Below are positions 34,525-47,142 of a stretch of 64,000 nt of DNA, piece by piece. Numbering within the stretch: the stretch's first letter is position 1; each line of letters opens with the position of its first letter. Source of the stretch: Plantago ovata (taxonomy: Eukaryota > Streptophyta > Magnoliopsida > Lamiales > Plantaginaceae); contig CM051455.1 of assembly GCA_028274465.1 (NCBI GenBank), forward strand, positions 67,291,677 to 67,355,676, in the 5' to 3' direction. The notes beneath the pieces are model-generated. The model made no database searches. It was not told the DNA's origin and saw only the letters and a list, made by a program, of their open reading frames with translations. Position numbers and translations under genes: made by a program.

Positions 34525-36191
34525 TGTTGGTCCCTTTAAACAACAAGAAAAGACTAGGGGGGGGTGAATAGTCTTTTCAAACTTTTGTCGTTTAAAACTT
34601 TCTCAGCAAGTACTTATTACTTTTCAGTAATGCGTTTGCTGATACATAACTTTCTCAGCAAGCGCAAGATACTTTGCAGTAACTCGGTTTGCTAATACTT
34701 AAAATCAGAGAGCGGAAGTCTTTGATACAATAAGTGCTCTTTCAGTAAATAAAGGTTTCAGCAAGTGATGTGAGTGATAGTGTACAGATAGATATGATTT
34801 GCTGAAAAACCAAATACAGTAAGTAAATCACACAAACACTTTTATAGTGGTATCTGAGAGTGGCGTAATCTCTCAACTAATCCACTTTGTCCTTTCTAGG
34901 ACTGAATCCACTAATGATAAGATTGAGGTTCCTTACAACTCCTATCTAGAGCGATTCAAACAAAAACCAAAGCACACTTGCTTCGTTTCCAACCTAATCT
35001 AGAGAACGCAACCTTGTTCTCCACCAAATTTGGTACTTTTAATCAGCAAAACTATGCTCGATTAAGTTCCCCATGAATATCACGCCTGAAAGGGTGTATT
35101 TTCAGTTAGAGAGGTTCGGGATGAGATAACTTAATTATAACTTATTCAGTTACAACAAGTAATCTAAGAAACACAACTTTGAATACTTTGCAGTAGACAA
35201 GTTAGATTGTTTCTGGTGTCAAGACTTGTTCTTGTTCAAAAGAAAGAAAGAACACTTAACTAATTTCTTAGTAGTGTAAGCTCTACTTCTTCACAAGTAG
35301 CTTTTTCAAGCTTTTAGTCTTGGAACGGATCAATGGCAGTAAGAGTATTTGAAGGTATGTGAGTTTAAGCACAAGTGAGAGTTTGATCACGTTGTTGACA
35401 CACTTCAACTCTTCGCTGGATGACCTCTATTTATAGTGCAAGTAAGGAGCCGTTTGAAATTCAAATCCTAAGGCTTTTGTTCCTTAAAATGTCACTATCT
35501 TGCTTTTGTACTTTAAGCAGCGTCCTTGTTTGTCTTCTAGTCTTCATGTCCTTCGCGTGCAAGCATTACTTGTTTGTCTTCTAGTCTTCATGTCCTTCGC
35601 GTGCAAGCTTTGCATTTAATGCTTATTTGAAAAGAATTCAAACAGTAACATTGGAGCGCAAATGCAAGTACTTTCAGCAAGAGGTCACATATGTTCCATC
35701 AGCAAGTGGTCAGTCTCAGTTTCAGCAAGCACAACCTACTCTGTCTTTCAGATTTTCACTTATGCAATGCTGTTGCTGAAGTTTCCACTTTCTGAGCAAC
35801 ATGTGCCTTTATAGATACCAGTCTTCAGAAATCTTCTAGTCTTCGGATCTCCGAATTCTTCAAGTCTTCAGTTCTTCGAAATCTTCAAGTCTTCAGATCT
35901 TCAAAATCTTCAAGATTCTGAGCGGTTCTAAATGCTTCAATAGTTTATTTGTAAAAACAAAGTACATCATCAGCAAATGCTTCAATAGGTTATTTTCTTT
36001 TCAGAAAACAAGATACATCATAAGCTTTAAAAACCAACCTATCTAGCACCTAATCTAAGTCTTCAGCAAACGTTCCTCTTTTACAATGTCCTTAAAATTC
36101 TAAATTCCTATGGACCTTAAGAGTACTAGTTACTGGACTTTCCTTAATTTAGCATGGTTAATTGCTCATCAAAATTACAAGTTTCCTAACA
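34525..36191 (-). repeat. 5' LTR of Sirevirus copy 1 (1,667 bp)
   Basis: On the minus strand it starts TGTTAGGAAACTTGTAATTT at 36191 and ends GGGACCAACA at 34525. It aligns with both LTRs of copy 2. A 44-bp unit (CTTGTTTGTCTTCTAGTCTTC through GCGTGCAAGC) is duplicated at about 35524-35612, and a fuzzy array of AATCTTCAAGTCTTCAG lies at 35825-35930. CTATTTATAG at about 35427-35436 (CTATAAATAG on the minus strand) is the probable TATA box. Confidence 0.88.
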
Positions 36192-38111
36192 ATATGTGCC
36201 CCCTATAATGCTAATTCTATGAATTAGTTTTTCCCAGCTTAGGGGAGGAAGTACACGATAAGCTGATAAAAACAAATTTATAGAGTGAATTGATCCCAAT
36301 ATATTTGAGAGTTCAAACTTGAACTGAAATACGAAATGCAATTTTTAGATTCATGTTACTATTTTAATATTTCAAACATGAAATTATATAATTTGAATGT
36401 GGACAACTATGACCCTGTTTGTGGCATACCGAGCTACATATTAGTTATATATATGACATGTGTTGAGAATTGAATATCTTGCCGATTGTGATTCATGCAC
36501 CAAAGTACAACATTTAAATTATGTGGTTCCACCATTACAGAAATAATGGCAAGAAATGCAGTTGGTACTCTCTAGAGTAATATAGGCATATACAAGTGAT
36601 GCCCATATATTGAGATATCTGAAAATATTAATAGATGGCCTATAAACATTAAAATGGTACCTGCATAATACATATTCAGATATCCACGATCAGTACTGAA
36701 TCAAATAAAGAGATTTTATTATTGAATATACCGGTATACCTGGAACCGAGAAATTAAAAAGCATATGCGAAAATTCAATTGATATGGATGATTAAACATG
36801 TAGAGGGGATCTTACATGAAAATCCATTTAATGTCGACAAAGTGATTATAGAAAATGAGCACATGGAGACCTCATGTCCATTTCATTGATGAAATTTAAA
36901 ATTTCATACGGTACCGTTGCACTATCGAGTCAAAGTTCACGTGCATCTAGATACTAAGTTTTCATCATGCATATTATCTTTATTGCTATAGCATTTACAT
37001 ATTCTTGTTTACTATAGTTGATTTAGGTCACATACTGCAAACATACAAAAGATCATATGATTTGGTCAAAGATTACCACTTAAATATATAACCCTGAAGG
37101 TTATATGTGTGCACATGAATTGTCATAAAATTGACAGTGAAATCTCAATGATTTGAGAAAGTTTAAGAGATGAGATGAATACTCTCTATCAGTAATCAGT
37201 CTCTCATGGAAAAGAGATATCATGTCGGCGAACATGAATCAATGAATGAGGAAAGTTCTTGAAGAACTAGATTTTGATATATTGTTGAACCTCAATACTT
37301 ATCTATTTATGCATGGCTTCACATATTGATAATTATAATATATGTATTCACTATAAGTGAAACATGAGAATTATGAGTTTTGGTATCGAGGTTCCCAAAG
37401 AATGCAAAAGAATTTATCTTGCAAACAAGGGGAGATAATAAGCAACAATGAGAGTTTTGCACATAATACAACTTGCTACACTCTTTTTCCCTTCGACTAG
37501 TTTTTATCCCATTGGATTTTTCCTAGCAAGGTTTTTAACGAGGTGGCATTATAAGCGCAAATATAACTATCCCCAATCTCCATGATGATGATACATTGGC
37601 TAAAGATAAGGTTATAGACCTTATTGGTTATTTTACAAACATATACATATACATACGATGGAGGTCTAATGAGTATTGAACTCATTTTATGGCAAGATCA
37701 TTCCTTGAATTGTCAAAGTGACATAATATATAGAATTTGAAGAAATCTAAATCTTCAAGTGTTCGAGAGGCTTCCACATGAAGTCGAAGCATATAAGACC
37801 GATGTTCTTCTTCAACCATGGTCTACAAGAAGGGTTCATCCGAGCACAACAGAGTTGGTCAATTGAAGATATTGCATATTTGTCCACCGTACGATTCAAA
37901 CGTCATCAGTTCAGCAGTTTGTTTGGAGGATTGCATTACGAAGATTCAAATACTTGCACTGATGTTTCAATCAGGGGAGACGGATACGCACTGCACACTT
38001 TTTCCCTTACTAAGTTTTTATCCCACTGGGTTTTTCTTAGCAAGGTTTTTAATGAGGCAATACCCTCTCAGCGTACCCGCGATCTTCAACTCATGTTTCA
38101 TTCAAGGGGAG
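36192..38111 (+). pseudogene. element A pol remnant and 3' leader
   Basis: TTTCCCAGCTTAGGGGAGG at about 36230 reads FPSLGEE in one frame and matches the Ale/Retrofit integrase-RT linker. 37778-37850 encodes SKHIRPMFFFNHGLQ, matching the Ale RNase H C-terminal block. Two copies of the 3' leader TTTTTCCCTT..CTAG/AAG..CCCA(T/C)TGG..TAGCAAGG occur at about 37484 and 38002. The PPT TTCAAGGGGAG lies at 38101-38111. Everything between is frame-broken. It was split from its left part by Sirevirus copy 1. Confidence 0.7.
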
Positions 38112-38309
38112 TGTTATGGATAATTATTGGAATGTAACAAGAGTTTACTGATCTCTCTAGTTTGTTAGTTTGTTACGTGTATTTCTCTGGTTTGTTAATC
38201 TCCAGATAGACTTTAGAGATACTTTCCTACTTGTATATATACACTCTCATGTACTTCCATATTGATTAACGAGAATAATAATTTCTCTTCCCTATTATAT
38301 TATTCAACA
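38112..38309 (+). repeat. element A 3' LTR (198 bp)
   Basis: It starts TGTTATGGATAATTATTGG, ends TATTCAACA and is followed by TGAAG, the same five bases found before 12455. TATATATACACTC lies in the middle. It matches 20005-20192. Confidence 0.9.
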
Positions 38310-38387
38310 TGAAGAAAATTTTTACCATACAATTACTTAGAATCCATTAATGAGTAGCTATTCCTATTTCCTACTCCATTTGCACTT

Positions 38388-38879
38388 AATTTTCATTTCT
38401 GGCAGGAATTTTGTGTATGCTAAATTGAATTTAATTGTTCTATGACAAACAATCTGTTCGATCCCGGAAATAGATGATTATCTGCTCTGTATAGAAATTT
38501 ATTGAAATGAGGTTGATTAAAAATTTATTGATGCAACTTTTTTACGCCAAACATTGTAATTGTACTAGTATCTAAAAATCTAAAATAAAGAGAATGGATA
38601 TGAATTTATTTAGCAGATTTTTGACCTGAACAAATTTTCATTTTTGGCAGGAATTTTGTCTATGCTAAATTGAATTTAATTTTTCAATGAAAAACAATAA
38701 GTTCGGTCCCGAAAATGGGTGATTATCTGCTCTGTATAAAGATTTATTGAAATGAGGTTGATTAGAAATTTATTGATGCAAATTTATAGACCAAGCATTG
38801 TAATTGTAATAGAATCTAAAAAGCTAAAATAAAGAGAATGGATATGAATTTATTTAGCAGATTTTTTACCTGAAAACAT
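38388..38879. repeat. 245-bp tandem duplication
   Basis: Two direct copies, 38388-38632 and 38633-38879. Each begins AATTTTCATTT(C/T)TGGCAGG and carries GATTATCTGCTCTGTATA and GAATGGATATGAATTTATTTAGCAG. About 90% identical by eye. Non-coding. It lies just outside element A and upstream of the candidate promoter. Confidence 0.85.
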
Positions 38880-39179
38880 TGTTATCTAAAAAAAAAGCTG
38901 GAGTGAGAAAAAATGAAAGAAAATAAGGGCTGGAATGATTTTACTCGCTTCCATTTTTGTTTTCGTTTTCCAAAGCTCCCCATAAAACTTGTATTAAATT
39001 AATAAAAAATCATTTTGTGTTTTATTTTTTGTCCCGATTTTTCATTATTTCTGAATTTGGATTTTAGATTAATTGTTTCCATACTTATTCTACTCATTTA
39101 AAGTCTATAATAACCATTAAAAAATCCCACGCGCGCGTGGAGATATTGTAGGGGGAAATCACAAAATTTTCGAAATTTG

Positions 39180-39563
39180 ACTTCAATTTTATCATTTATA
39201 GTACTACTCTTTCTCTTCTCTCTTGTCAGCCTTCTCTCCTCTTTCACCTTTTCTGCTTTCTTCTTCTGTAAAAAACCAGAGACTTATTTTCCTTTCCAAA
39301 TTTTCGTTTTCTTCATCAACTCTACAGATCTCACTATTGTAATGTTTCAATCAAATTTTAGGTCTTGCAGCCAGCTTTATTTTGATACCTGTTTTGTTGG
39401 ATTTGGGTATCCCTTTTTTTACAACGAACTTGGATCTGCCTGGCGGTGGTAAAGATTCTATACTTCGATGAATGTAAGAGATGGCAGAAGCCCCAATCGA
39501 AACCCTATTCTCGTCGTGGATGGAGGGAAGCACTGAGGATTGACTGATGAAAGAATGCCTCAA
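39180..39563 (+). promoter_or_regulatory. candidate first exon / 5' UTR of a host gene
   Basis: A CT-rich tract (TCTTTCTCTTCTCTCTTGTC and following) like a plant 5' UTR is followed by a small ORF MAEAPIETLFSSWMEG from 39482 and a good donor CCTCAAG|GTAAGA at 39564. Sirevirus copy 2 inserted about 230 bp further right, so it would lie in the first intron. The RopGEF remnant beyond the Sirevirus could belong to the same gene, but nothing in this exon is RopGEF-like. Weak inference. 39564-39789 has no other feature. Confidence 0.35.
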
Positions 39564-39794
39564 GGTAAGATTTTCATTTTTTATGTATTCGGTTCTCTGT
39601 TGCCAGTGTTGTTGGGTGGATCAAATTTGAATTTTGATTCTTCTCTTTTTAAGATTATCAGTATCAATATACAACACAAACATGTTGGTTTTCGTTGATA
39701 AATCAAATATAATTCTAAATAATTGAACTTTTAAATTTAACGCACTCAGTTATAGTACTAAATTTACAAAATTAAAATGGGCATGTAGGTACCC

Positions 39795-41306
39795 AGTTAG
39801 GAAATTTAATTTTGATGAGCAATTAATCATGCTAAATTAAGGAAAGTCCAATAACTAGTACTTTTAAGGTCCATAGGAATTTAGAATTTTAAGGACATTG
39901 TAAAAGATGAACGTTTGCTGAAAGACTTAGTGTAGGTACTAGTTAGGTGCTTTCGTTCGCTGATGATGTACTTTGTTTTTACAAATGAACTATTGAAGCA
40001 CCGGAACCGCTCAGAAACTTGAAGATTCGAAGATTGAAGACTTAGAAGAATTCTGAGAAAGGTATCTACAAAGGCACATGTTGCTTAGAAAGTGAGATTT
40101 TCAGCAACAACTCGCATAAGTGAAAATCTATATGACAAAGTAGGTTGTGTTTGCTGAAACTGAGACTGACCACTTGCTGACTAACATATGTGACCTCCTT
40201 GATGAAGAGTACTTGCATTTTGGCTCCAACGTTCATATTTGAAATTGATTCAAATGAACATTAAATGCAAAGTAGGCAAGCGAAGAACATGAAGACAAGA
40301 AGACAAATGAAGGACGTTGCTGAAAGTGCAAAAGCAACATAGTGACATCTTAGGGTGCAAAGCCTTAGAATTTGAAATTCAAACGGCTCCCTTGAGACAC
40401 TATAAATAGATGTCATCTGGCAAAGAGTAGAACTGTGTCAACAACGTCTCACTTGTGCTTTAAACACTCAAAACCTTCTATACTCTTTACTGCCTATTGA
40501 TTGATCCGTTCCAAGACTTCAGCTTGAAACAAAAGCTACTTGAGAGGAAGTAGAACATTCACGGCTAAGAAATTAGTTAAGTGTTCTTTCTTTCGAACAA
40601 GAACAAGTCTTGACACCAGAAACAACTTAACTTGCTTACTGAAAAGTATTACAAGTTGTGTTTCTTTAGATAACTTGTTATAGCTGAAAAAGTTATATTC
40701 AACTGATCTCATCCCAAACCTCTCTAACTGATAAACAACCTTTTCAGGCGTGAAATTCAAGGAGAATTAATCAAGCATTGTGTTGTTGATTATAAGTCCC
40801 AAGTTTGGTGGAGAACAAGGTTACAGTTCTCTAGTTAGGTTGGAAACGAAACAAGTGTGCTTTGGTTTCTGAAGAATCATTAGTCATAGGATTTGTAAGG
40901 AACCTCACATCTTATCTTAGTGGATTCAGTCCTAGAAAGGACAAAGTGGATTAGTTGAGAGATTACGCCACTCTCAGATACCACTATAAATGTGTGTGTG
41001 TGATTTACTTTACTGTATTTAGTTTTCAGCAAGCTACACTTATTGTACACTTACACTCTGCTCACTTGTTGAAACTAACACTCTCTGAAAAACACTTATT
41101 GTATAAAGAATTCCGCACTCTGTTTTTTAAAGTACCAGCAAACTCGTTACTAAAAAGTAACATGCACTTGCTGAGAAAGTTAAGTACCAGCAAACTCATT
41201 ACTGAAAAGTAATGAGCACTTGTTGAGAAAGTTTTAAACGACGAAAAGTTTGAAAAGACTATTCACCCCCCCTCTAGTCTTTTCTTGTTGTTTAAAGGGA
41301 CCAACA
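39795..41306 (+). repeat. 5' LTR of Sirevirus copy 2 (1,512 bp)
   Basis: Starts AGTTAGGAAATTTAATTTTG (the terminal TG of the family is mutated to AG) and ends AAAGGGACCAACA. The PBS TGGTATCAGAGC is at 41309-41320. CTATAAATAG at about 40399-40408 is a probable TATA box. It differs from the 3' LTR 57017-58531 at scattered positions. Confidence 0.9.
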
Positions 41307-41417
41307 AGTGGTATCAGAGCTGGAGGTTCTTTAACCTTCAGCACTGAACCTAGATCCCTTAGGTGCTTTCCGTAAATCACTTTCACTTGATCAGTTTTGT
41401 AGTCATTTGCTGACAGG

Positions 41418-43930
41418 ATGTCGCTAGGAGACGCTCCCTTGCTGAAGCTGGAAAACTATGAAAAATGGCGAAACAACATGATGCTACATCTTGAGGGCAT
41501 TAGTGATGAGATGGCCACTGTTATAAATTATGGACCAATCAAAATCACTAAGATTGAGAGAAGTTTTCTTCACAAAACCACAGAGGCTGGAAAGGAAACT
41601 ATCTTAGGTGAACCAGTCGATACTGTCGTTCCAAAACCAAGAGAGGAATGGACTTCAGTTGAAGCCAAAAGATTCCGTCTTGATGGCCAAGCAAGAAACA
41701 TCATTATTCGATCTACTCCAGATACTATACAGTGCAAACTGTGGGGTGTCAAAACTGCTAAGGAAGCGTGGAAAATGGTTCAAGATCTGACAAAACCAAG
41801 AAAAACAAACTCGAAGTGCTAAAGTTAAAGTTCCAACACTTTAAACAAGGTACAAATGAGTCACTGGAAGACTTGGATTTCAAATTCACAACTCTAGTGA
41901 GTGAGATGGTTGCCTTAGGAGTTGGAAACTTCTATTCAGATTCTGAAAAGGTGAAAACAATTATCCAAAGTCTGAACCCGGAATGAATCCATACTCAGAA
42001 CTTCTACTACAATCAAGGAATACCAAATATCACTCCAACTGAGTTGTTCTCTCATCTTGCTACTGTCAACTATGAGACAAAGCAAAGAGAAAATGTGTTT
42101 GCTGAAAAATCGCAAAATATTGCTCTTGCTGCTAAGCCGTCATCTTCTGAAAAGAAGAATGATAAAAAGCCTACTGATAAAAATGCTCTTGTTGTTAGAA
42201 ACATGAAAAAATTCATCAGTAAGGAACTTGAAAGGCGGCTCAATTGGTTAGACTGAGGTGTCATGACTCTAGAGGTCATAGGTTCAATTCTCGCCAAGTG
42301 CGTGATTATTTATAATTTATTACTAGATTTGTAATGTTACTTATTGTAATGGTTCGACTATTAAAAAAAGGAACTTGAAAGGCGAAAAGCAAAAGAGAAG
42401 TTGAAAGAGCATTTTGGTAACAACTACCATAAATACAAGAATGAAGCTAGCTCGCTGAACAAGCAAGCTCAGCAAGCAAACTCCTCCGAAGAACCAGCAG
42501 TTGGCAATGTTCTTTGCTTTTATTGCAAAAAGCCTGGACATTTCAAAGCAAATTGTCCCTTACTGAAAGGGAAATCTGCTGAAAAGAAGAAGAAGTTCAA
42601 AAGGGTTTTGATTGCTGAAGAAAAGAAAAAGCTTCAAGCAAAAATCGATGCTCTTTGCATTGAAACAAGCTCTGAAGACAGTGAGGTAGAGAGCTCAGAC
42701 ACTGAAGAAGAAGAAGCCACTCTTGATGTAGAGATTGACAAGTTTGTGGAATAGCTATGGAAGCTTATCCAGATGTGTCAAACTACGAATTCTGCCTCAT
42801 GGCCGGTCAGGTAAATTGTCCTACCTCTGACTCTGATTCAGAAAGTGAAGATGACATTGACCTTGATAGAATTCAACGAGAAATCGAATGATTTGAGAAA
42901 ACTCTAAGCAAACAGCAAGAGAAACTACAGAATGCTGAACTTCTAACTAAGCAAACTACTGAAAAGTATGTCTTGCTGAGCGTTGAGTCAGAAAAGAAGG
43001 ATGCTGAAATATTGCATCTCAAGAAGTTAATTGCTGAAGCTACTGAGAAGAATGCTCAAATGCAATAGAATTGGAAGAGTATCAGTCCTCAATTCTAAAG
43101 TTACTTGCTGAAATACAAGAAATGAAAAAGATGAAAGTCAATTTCGAATCTTATGCTGATGCTAGTAACACGCTGACTGAACTAAACTCTTATCTGAGAG
43201 ATCCATCTCAGAAAGAAGGTTTAGGTGCCAGGTATGAAGGTGATGATGTAATACTCTTGAGTAAAGACAAATCACCAATCACCTTTGTTCGTGCAACTGA
43301 TAGTGGTCAACCAGAACTCTATCAGATTGGTCAATCTAAGGTTGCTGAAATAAGCAATCAAGTACCTACGACCTTAAAGCCCGCTGTTGCTACTCAAAGT
43401 AACAAGACTTTAGAAGGAAAACAGGTTGCTGAAAAGCAAACTGTTCAGAAAAAGGATGTTGTAAAGCATTCCGCCAAACAAGTTGCTGAAAAGCAATTTG
43501 TTAAGACTAGAGGAAAGATTACTAAAAGTAATAAGAAGATCTTTGCTGACAAACCTGAATCAAGTAAGGTTTCTGAGACAAAAGCTCAGCATTCTCCGAA
43601 AAGTAGACTTGGATTCAAAAGCAAGCAAAGTCAACTCTTTCATGAGTATAAGCAAAGTCAACAAATATACGTTAAAGAGATGAACAAAACCAAGCCTAAG
43701 AGTTCTGACAAAACTCAAAATGCTAGGACTAGAAGGAACCTTGCTAGAAAAGAACTTGCTGAAAAGTATGTTCAGCAAAAGGGCAACCAAGTAAGACACC
43801 ACATCAGAAAGTGGACTTGATTAGCAATGATCAAAAGTCTTTCGAATCTAAGATTGAAAAACTCAAGACTTGGGTTTCCACTGGACGTTTTCTTGAACAT
43901 GTTAATGGACATCCAATATTGGATAATTAC
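41418..43930 (+). pseudogene. Gag, Sirevirus copy 2 (broken)
   Basis: The ATG at 41418 (MSLGDAPLLKLENYEKWR) matches copy 1 gag. Lesions: a short deletion after KMVQDL at about 41790, TGG to TGA at about 41984, a SINE at 42238-42369, a frameshift at about 42750, a stop near 42890, a frameshift near 43065, and loss of frame after 43800. The zinc knuckle CFYCKKPGHFKANC (about 42513) and coiled coil are recognisable. Not translatable as one protein. Confidence 0.88.
42237..42369 (+). mobile_element. tRNA-derived SINE inserted in Sirevirus gag
   Basis: The insert is absent from copy 1. It is flanked by a direct repeat AAGGAACTTGAAAGGCG (42221-42237 and 42368-42384), a target duplication of at least 15 bp. 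The body starts GGCTCAATTGG (RNA polymerase III A box) and has GGTTCAATTCT at 42281-42291 (B box), 34 bp downstream. It ends with a T-containing tail and seven A (42363-42369). Total about 130 bp. Family name unknown to me. Confidence 0.88.
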
Positions 43931-43935
43931 TTTAT

Positions 43936-46900
43936 TTGCTCTTGATTGTGCAGACTTCAGCCACGGAGACAAACAATGCAATTTGGCACTTTGACAGTGG
44001 TTGTGGAAAGCACATGACGGGCAACAAGAAAAACCTTATAAACTATAGACGGTGGTCTAAAGGTCCAACAATAAGGTTTGCTGGTGGAGGCTTTGATTCT
44101 ACTAAAGGTTATGGTGACGTGAAGTTAGGTTGCATTACCATTACGGGAGTTCTTTATGTCAAAAATCTTAAGTTTAATCTTTTCAGCATGATTCAATTCG
44201 CTGACAAAGGATACTTCATCAAAATCAAAAGTGATGAATGTAAACTTATTGACTTTGAGACAAAGAAGGTTACTATGGTTGCTAGAAGATCAGGAGGTCT
44301 CTATACCTTAGATTGGTCTTCAGCAATCGTTGAGAAATGCCTTGTCTCAGATCATGATTGCCTTGCTGAAAAAGCATGGTTATGGCATAAACGAACAAGT
44401 CACCTAAACTTCAAGACGCTGAATAAGCTTTCTAAAAAGGCCCTTGTAGTTGGATTACCTAAGGTTACTTTTAAGAAGTATGGTGTTTGCAATGCATGTC
44501 AGCAAGGAAAGCAAACCAAAACATCTTTCAAGAACAAGGCAGTACCGTCAACTACAAAACCTTTACAACTCTTGCACATGGACTTGTTTGAATCTTCTTC
44601 AACAAGCTATGCTGGCAAGAAGTATGGTTTGGTGGTGGTAGATGACTATTCAAGATTCACTTGGGTAGTATTTATCAAACACAAGTCTGAAACAATGACT
44701 GAAATACCTAACTTGTTGAACAAGCTCGAAGTCATGAAAAATGACAAGGTAAAAGTCATAAAAACAGACCATGGTACTGAGTTTGTAAACCAGTACATAA
44801 CTGAGTATTGCACTTCAAAAGGCATACAACATCAGTTATCCTCAATAAGGACACCTCAACAAAATGGTGTTGCTGAAAGGAAAAATCGTACCCTTAAGGA
44901 AGCAGCTAGAACGATGCTTGCTGACATTGAAATAAGTGAAGCTTAATGGGTTGAAGCGATTAATACCGCCTGCTATACTGAGAATATATGCTCGATAACT
45001 AAGGAATACAACAAAACTCCCTATGAGTTATTTGTTAGAAGACCTCCTAATATCACCCATCTAAGAGTATTTGGTTGCAAATGCTCTGTTCTTAACAATG
45101 GTAGAGAATACTTAAGAACATTTCAACCAAAGGCAGACGAAGCGATATTTCTTGGCTACTCCTTGCATAGTAAAGCTTATAGAGTTTACAACAAAAAGGC
45201 ACAAAAGATCAAAGAATCAGTGCATGTTGTATTCTATGAAAAATCACAAGGAGTCCCTTCTGAAGAAGAAATATCAGAATGTATGAAGAAATTACTCATA
45301 CACGAGCAAAGAACTGAATCTAATGCTAGAAATATCAAATCAATTGAACTAAATGATGATTCTGACAATTACACTCCCCCAACAAGTCGTGAAAAGATAA
45401 ATATAGTTCATGATAAAGAATTTCCGGCTAAAGACGCGGTTGCTCCAAATGTTGCTGAAACTACGCAACTTCCTGTGTTTGCTGACGAGTTACCTAAATC
45501 CAGCAATGCTGGACAAGCAGTTGCTGATGAACCAATTTCAGCATAAACACAACAAGATACCAGTAGTACTGAACAAGTACATGCTAAAGAGTCACATGTT
45601 GATACGCAAACTTATCCAGATCCAAAGAGCAGAAAACCTGTTAATAAGTGGATTAGAGATCATCCCTCTACGGATATGATTGGTGATATTGACAAACGCC
45701 AAGTGACTAGATCCAAAGTATCTACTAATCAAGAACTTGCTGAAGAAGCAAACGTCATTGAAGTAGAAGCTTTGTTCTCTTGCTTTGTTTCAGAAATTGA
45801 ACCCAAAACCATAGAAGAAGCTTTAAAGCATTCTGAATGGATCAAGGCAATGCAAGAAGAACTGGATCAATTTGAAAGGAACAAAGTCTGAAAACTTGTA
45901 CCCCTTGCTGAAGGAAAGAAAGCAATTGGGACAAAGTGGGTGTTCAGAAACAAGTTGAGTGAGTCTGGAGAAGTAACAAGGAACAAAACATGTTTAGTTG
46001 CTCAAGGTTACTGCCAGACTGAAGAATTGGACTATGATGAGTCTTATGCACCAGTTGCAAGATTGGATGCTATTAGACTTTTCTTAGCCTTTGCTGCTCA
46101 TAATGACTTAATTGTTTATCAAATGGATGTTAAAAGTGCATTCCTAAATGATGAACTTGCTGAAGAAGTCAACCTAGAACAACCCCCTGGCTTTGAACAT
46201 CCCTCACAAACCAAGATGGTATACAAACTTCAGAAGGTTGTATATGGTCTAAAGCAAGCACCAAGAGCTTGATATGATACCTTAGCTAAGTTCTTGCTGG
46301 ATAATGATTTCAAGAAAGGTGAAGTTGACAAAACCTTATTTACCATGAACCATGATGGTAAAATACTCTTAGTCCAGATTTATGTGGATGACATAATATT
46401 TGGATCTAAGGACAAACAACTTTGTGATGATTTTGCCAAACTCATGACAAACAAGTTTGAAATGAGTATGATGGACAAATTGAATTATTTCTTAGGATTG
46501 CAAGTCAAGCAACTCAAAGATGGAATATTCATAAATCAAGCAAAGTATGCAAAAGGAAATGCTCATAAAGTTCAGGATCAAAGAGGAAGAAAAACCTGAA
46601 AAGATCCCCATGAGCGTTGGTACCAAATTGGGCTATACTAAACAAGATAAAAGTGTTGATGAACACAAGTATAGAAAGGTCATTGGTTCCTTGTTGTATC
46701 TAACAGCAAGTAGGCCTGACATTCAGTATGCTGTTTGTGTGTGTGCAAGATTCCAATCTGATCCAAGGAAATCACACTATAAAAAGGCACTCAAGATACT
46801 GAAATATGTTAAAGGCACAGTCAATGTTGGATTATGGTATCCAAAAGATTCTGGATTGGAATTGGTAGGTTATTCTGATGTTGATCATGGAGGATCAACT

Positions 46901-47142
46901 CTTGATAGAAAAAGTACCTCTGGAACTTGTCAGTTTCTAGGTACAAGATTAATATCATGGTTCAGAAAGAGGCAAACATGTGTTGGCAATTCATCCACTG
47001 AATCTGAATACATTGCGGCTGGTTGTTGCACAGCTCAAATCCTATGGATTCAACAACAATTGAGAGATTATGGTATTTCTGCAAAGAAAACACCAATCTT
47101 TTGTGATAATACAAGTGCTATTGCTATCACGCAAAATCCTAT
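43936..47142 (+). pseudogene. Pol, Sirevirus copy 2 (broken, 3' end lost)
   Basis: Protease FDSGCGKHM (about 43990), pre-integrase, integrase (LLHMDLFESSS, KTDHGTEF, NGVAERKNRTL), RT ([21 protein letters not shown]) and RNase H ([10 protein letters not shown]) are all recognisable. Stops occur at 44944 (TAT to TAA), 45544, 45889 and 46270 (both TGG to TGA), with a frameshift at about 46555. The reading ends ITQNPM at 47142 where element B's truncated LTR begins. Dead. Confidence 0.88.

Larger units (their letters stand above)
22290..36191 (-). mobile_element. Sirevirus copy 1 (SIRE/Maximus-type Ty1-copia), 3' LTR lost
   Basis: Minus-strand order: 5' LTR 36191-34525, PBS, gag, protease-integrase-RT-RNase H, hairpin array, long env-like region, then abrupt loss at about 22290. 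The gag of 806 aa, the coiled-coil rich gag C-terminus and an additional ORF after pol are hallmarks of Sireviruses. What survives is 13.9 kb; with the missing 3' LTR it would have been about 15.5 kb. It lies inside element A pol (36192 onward). Gag and most of pol are still open, so this copy is much less decayed than copy 2. Confidence 0.9.
12455..38309 (+). mobile_element. element A: Ale/Retrofit-like Ty1-copia, heavily interrupted
   Basis: The left LTR starts TGTTATGG at 12455, is broken by the MULE palindrome (12463-20004) and resumes at about 20005-20192. The right LTR is 38112-38309 and ends ATTCAACA. Both ends are flanked by TGAAG (12450-12454 and 38310-38314), a perfect 5-bp target duplication 25.8 kb apart. 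The short (about 198 bp) LTRs, the ATCAGCACGA sequence just after the 5' LTR and the TTCCCTTACTAAG..CCCACTGGG..AGCAAGG 3' leader are typical of the Ale/Retrofit lineage. Only degenerate pol remains. A CACTA end and Sirevirus copy 1 occupy its interior. Confidence 0.85.

Noticed and set aside
42237-42369. tRNA gene
   Set aside because: The A and B boxes are present, but the sequence does not fold as a cloverleaf, has an A tail and is flanked by a target duplication.
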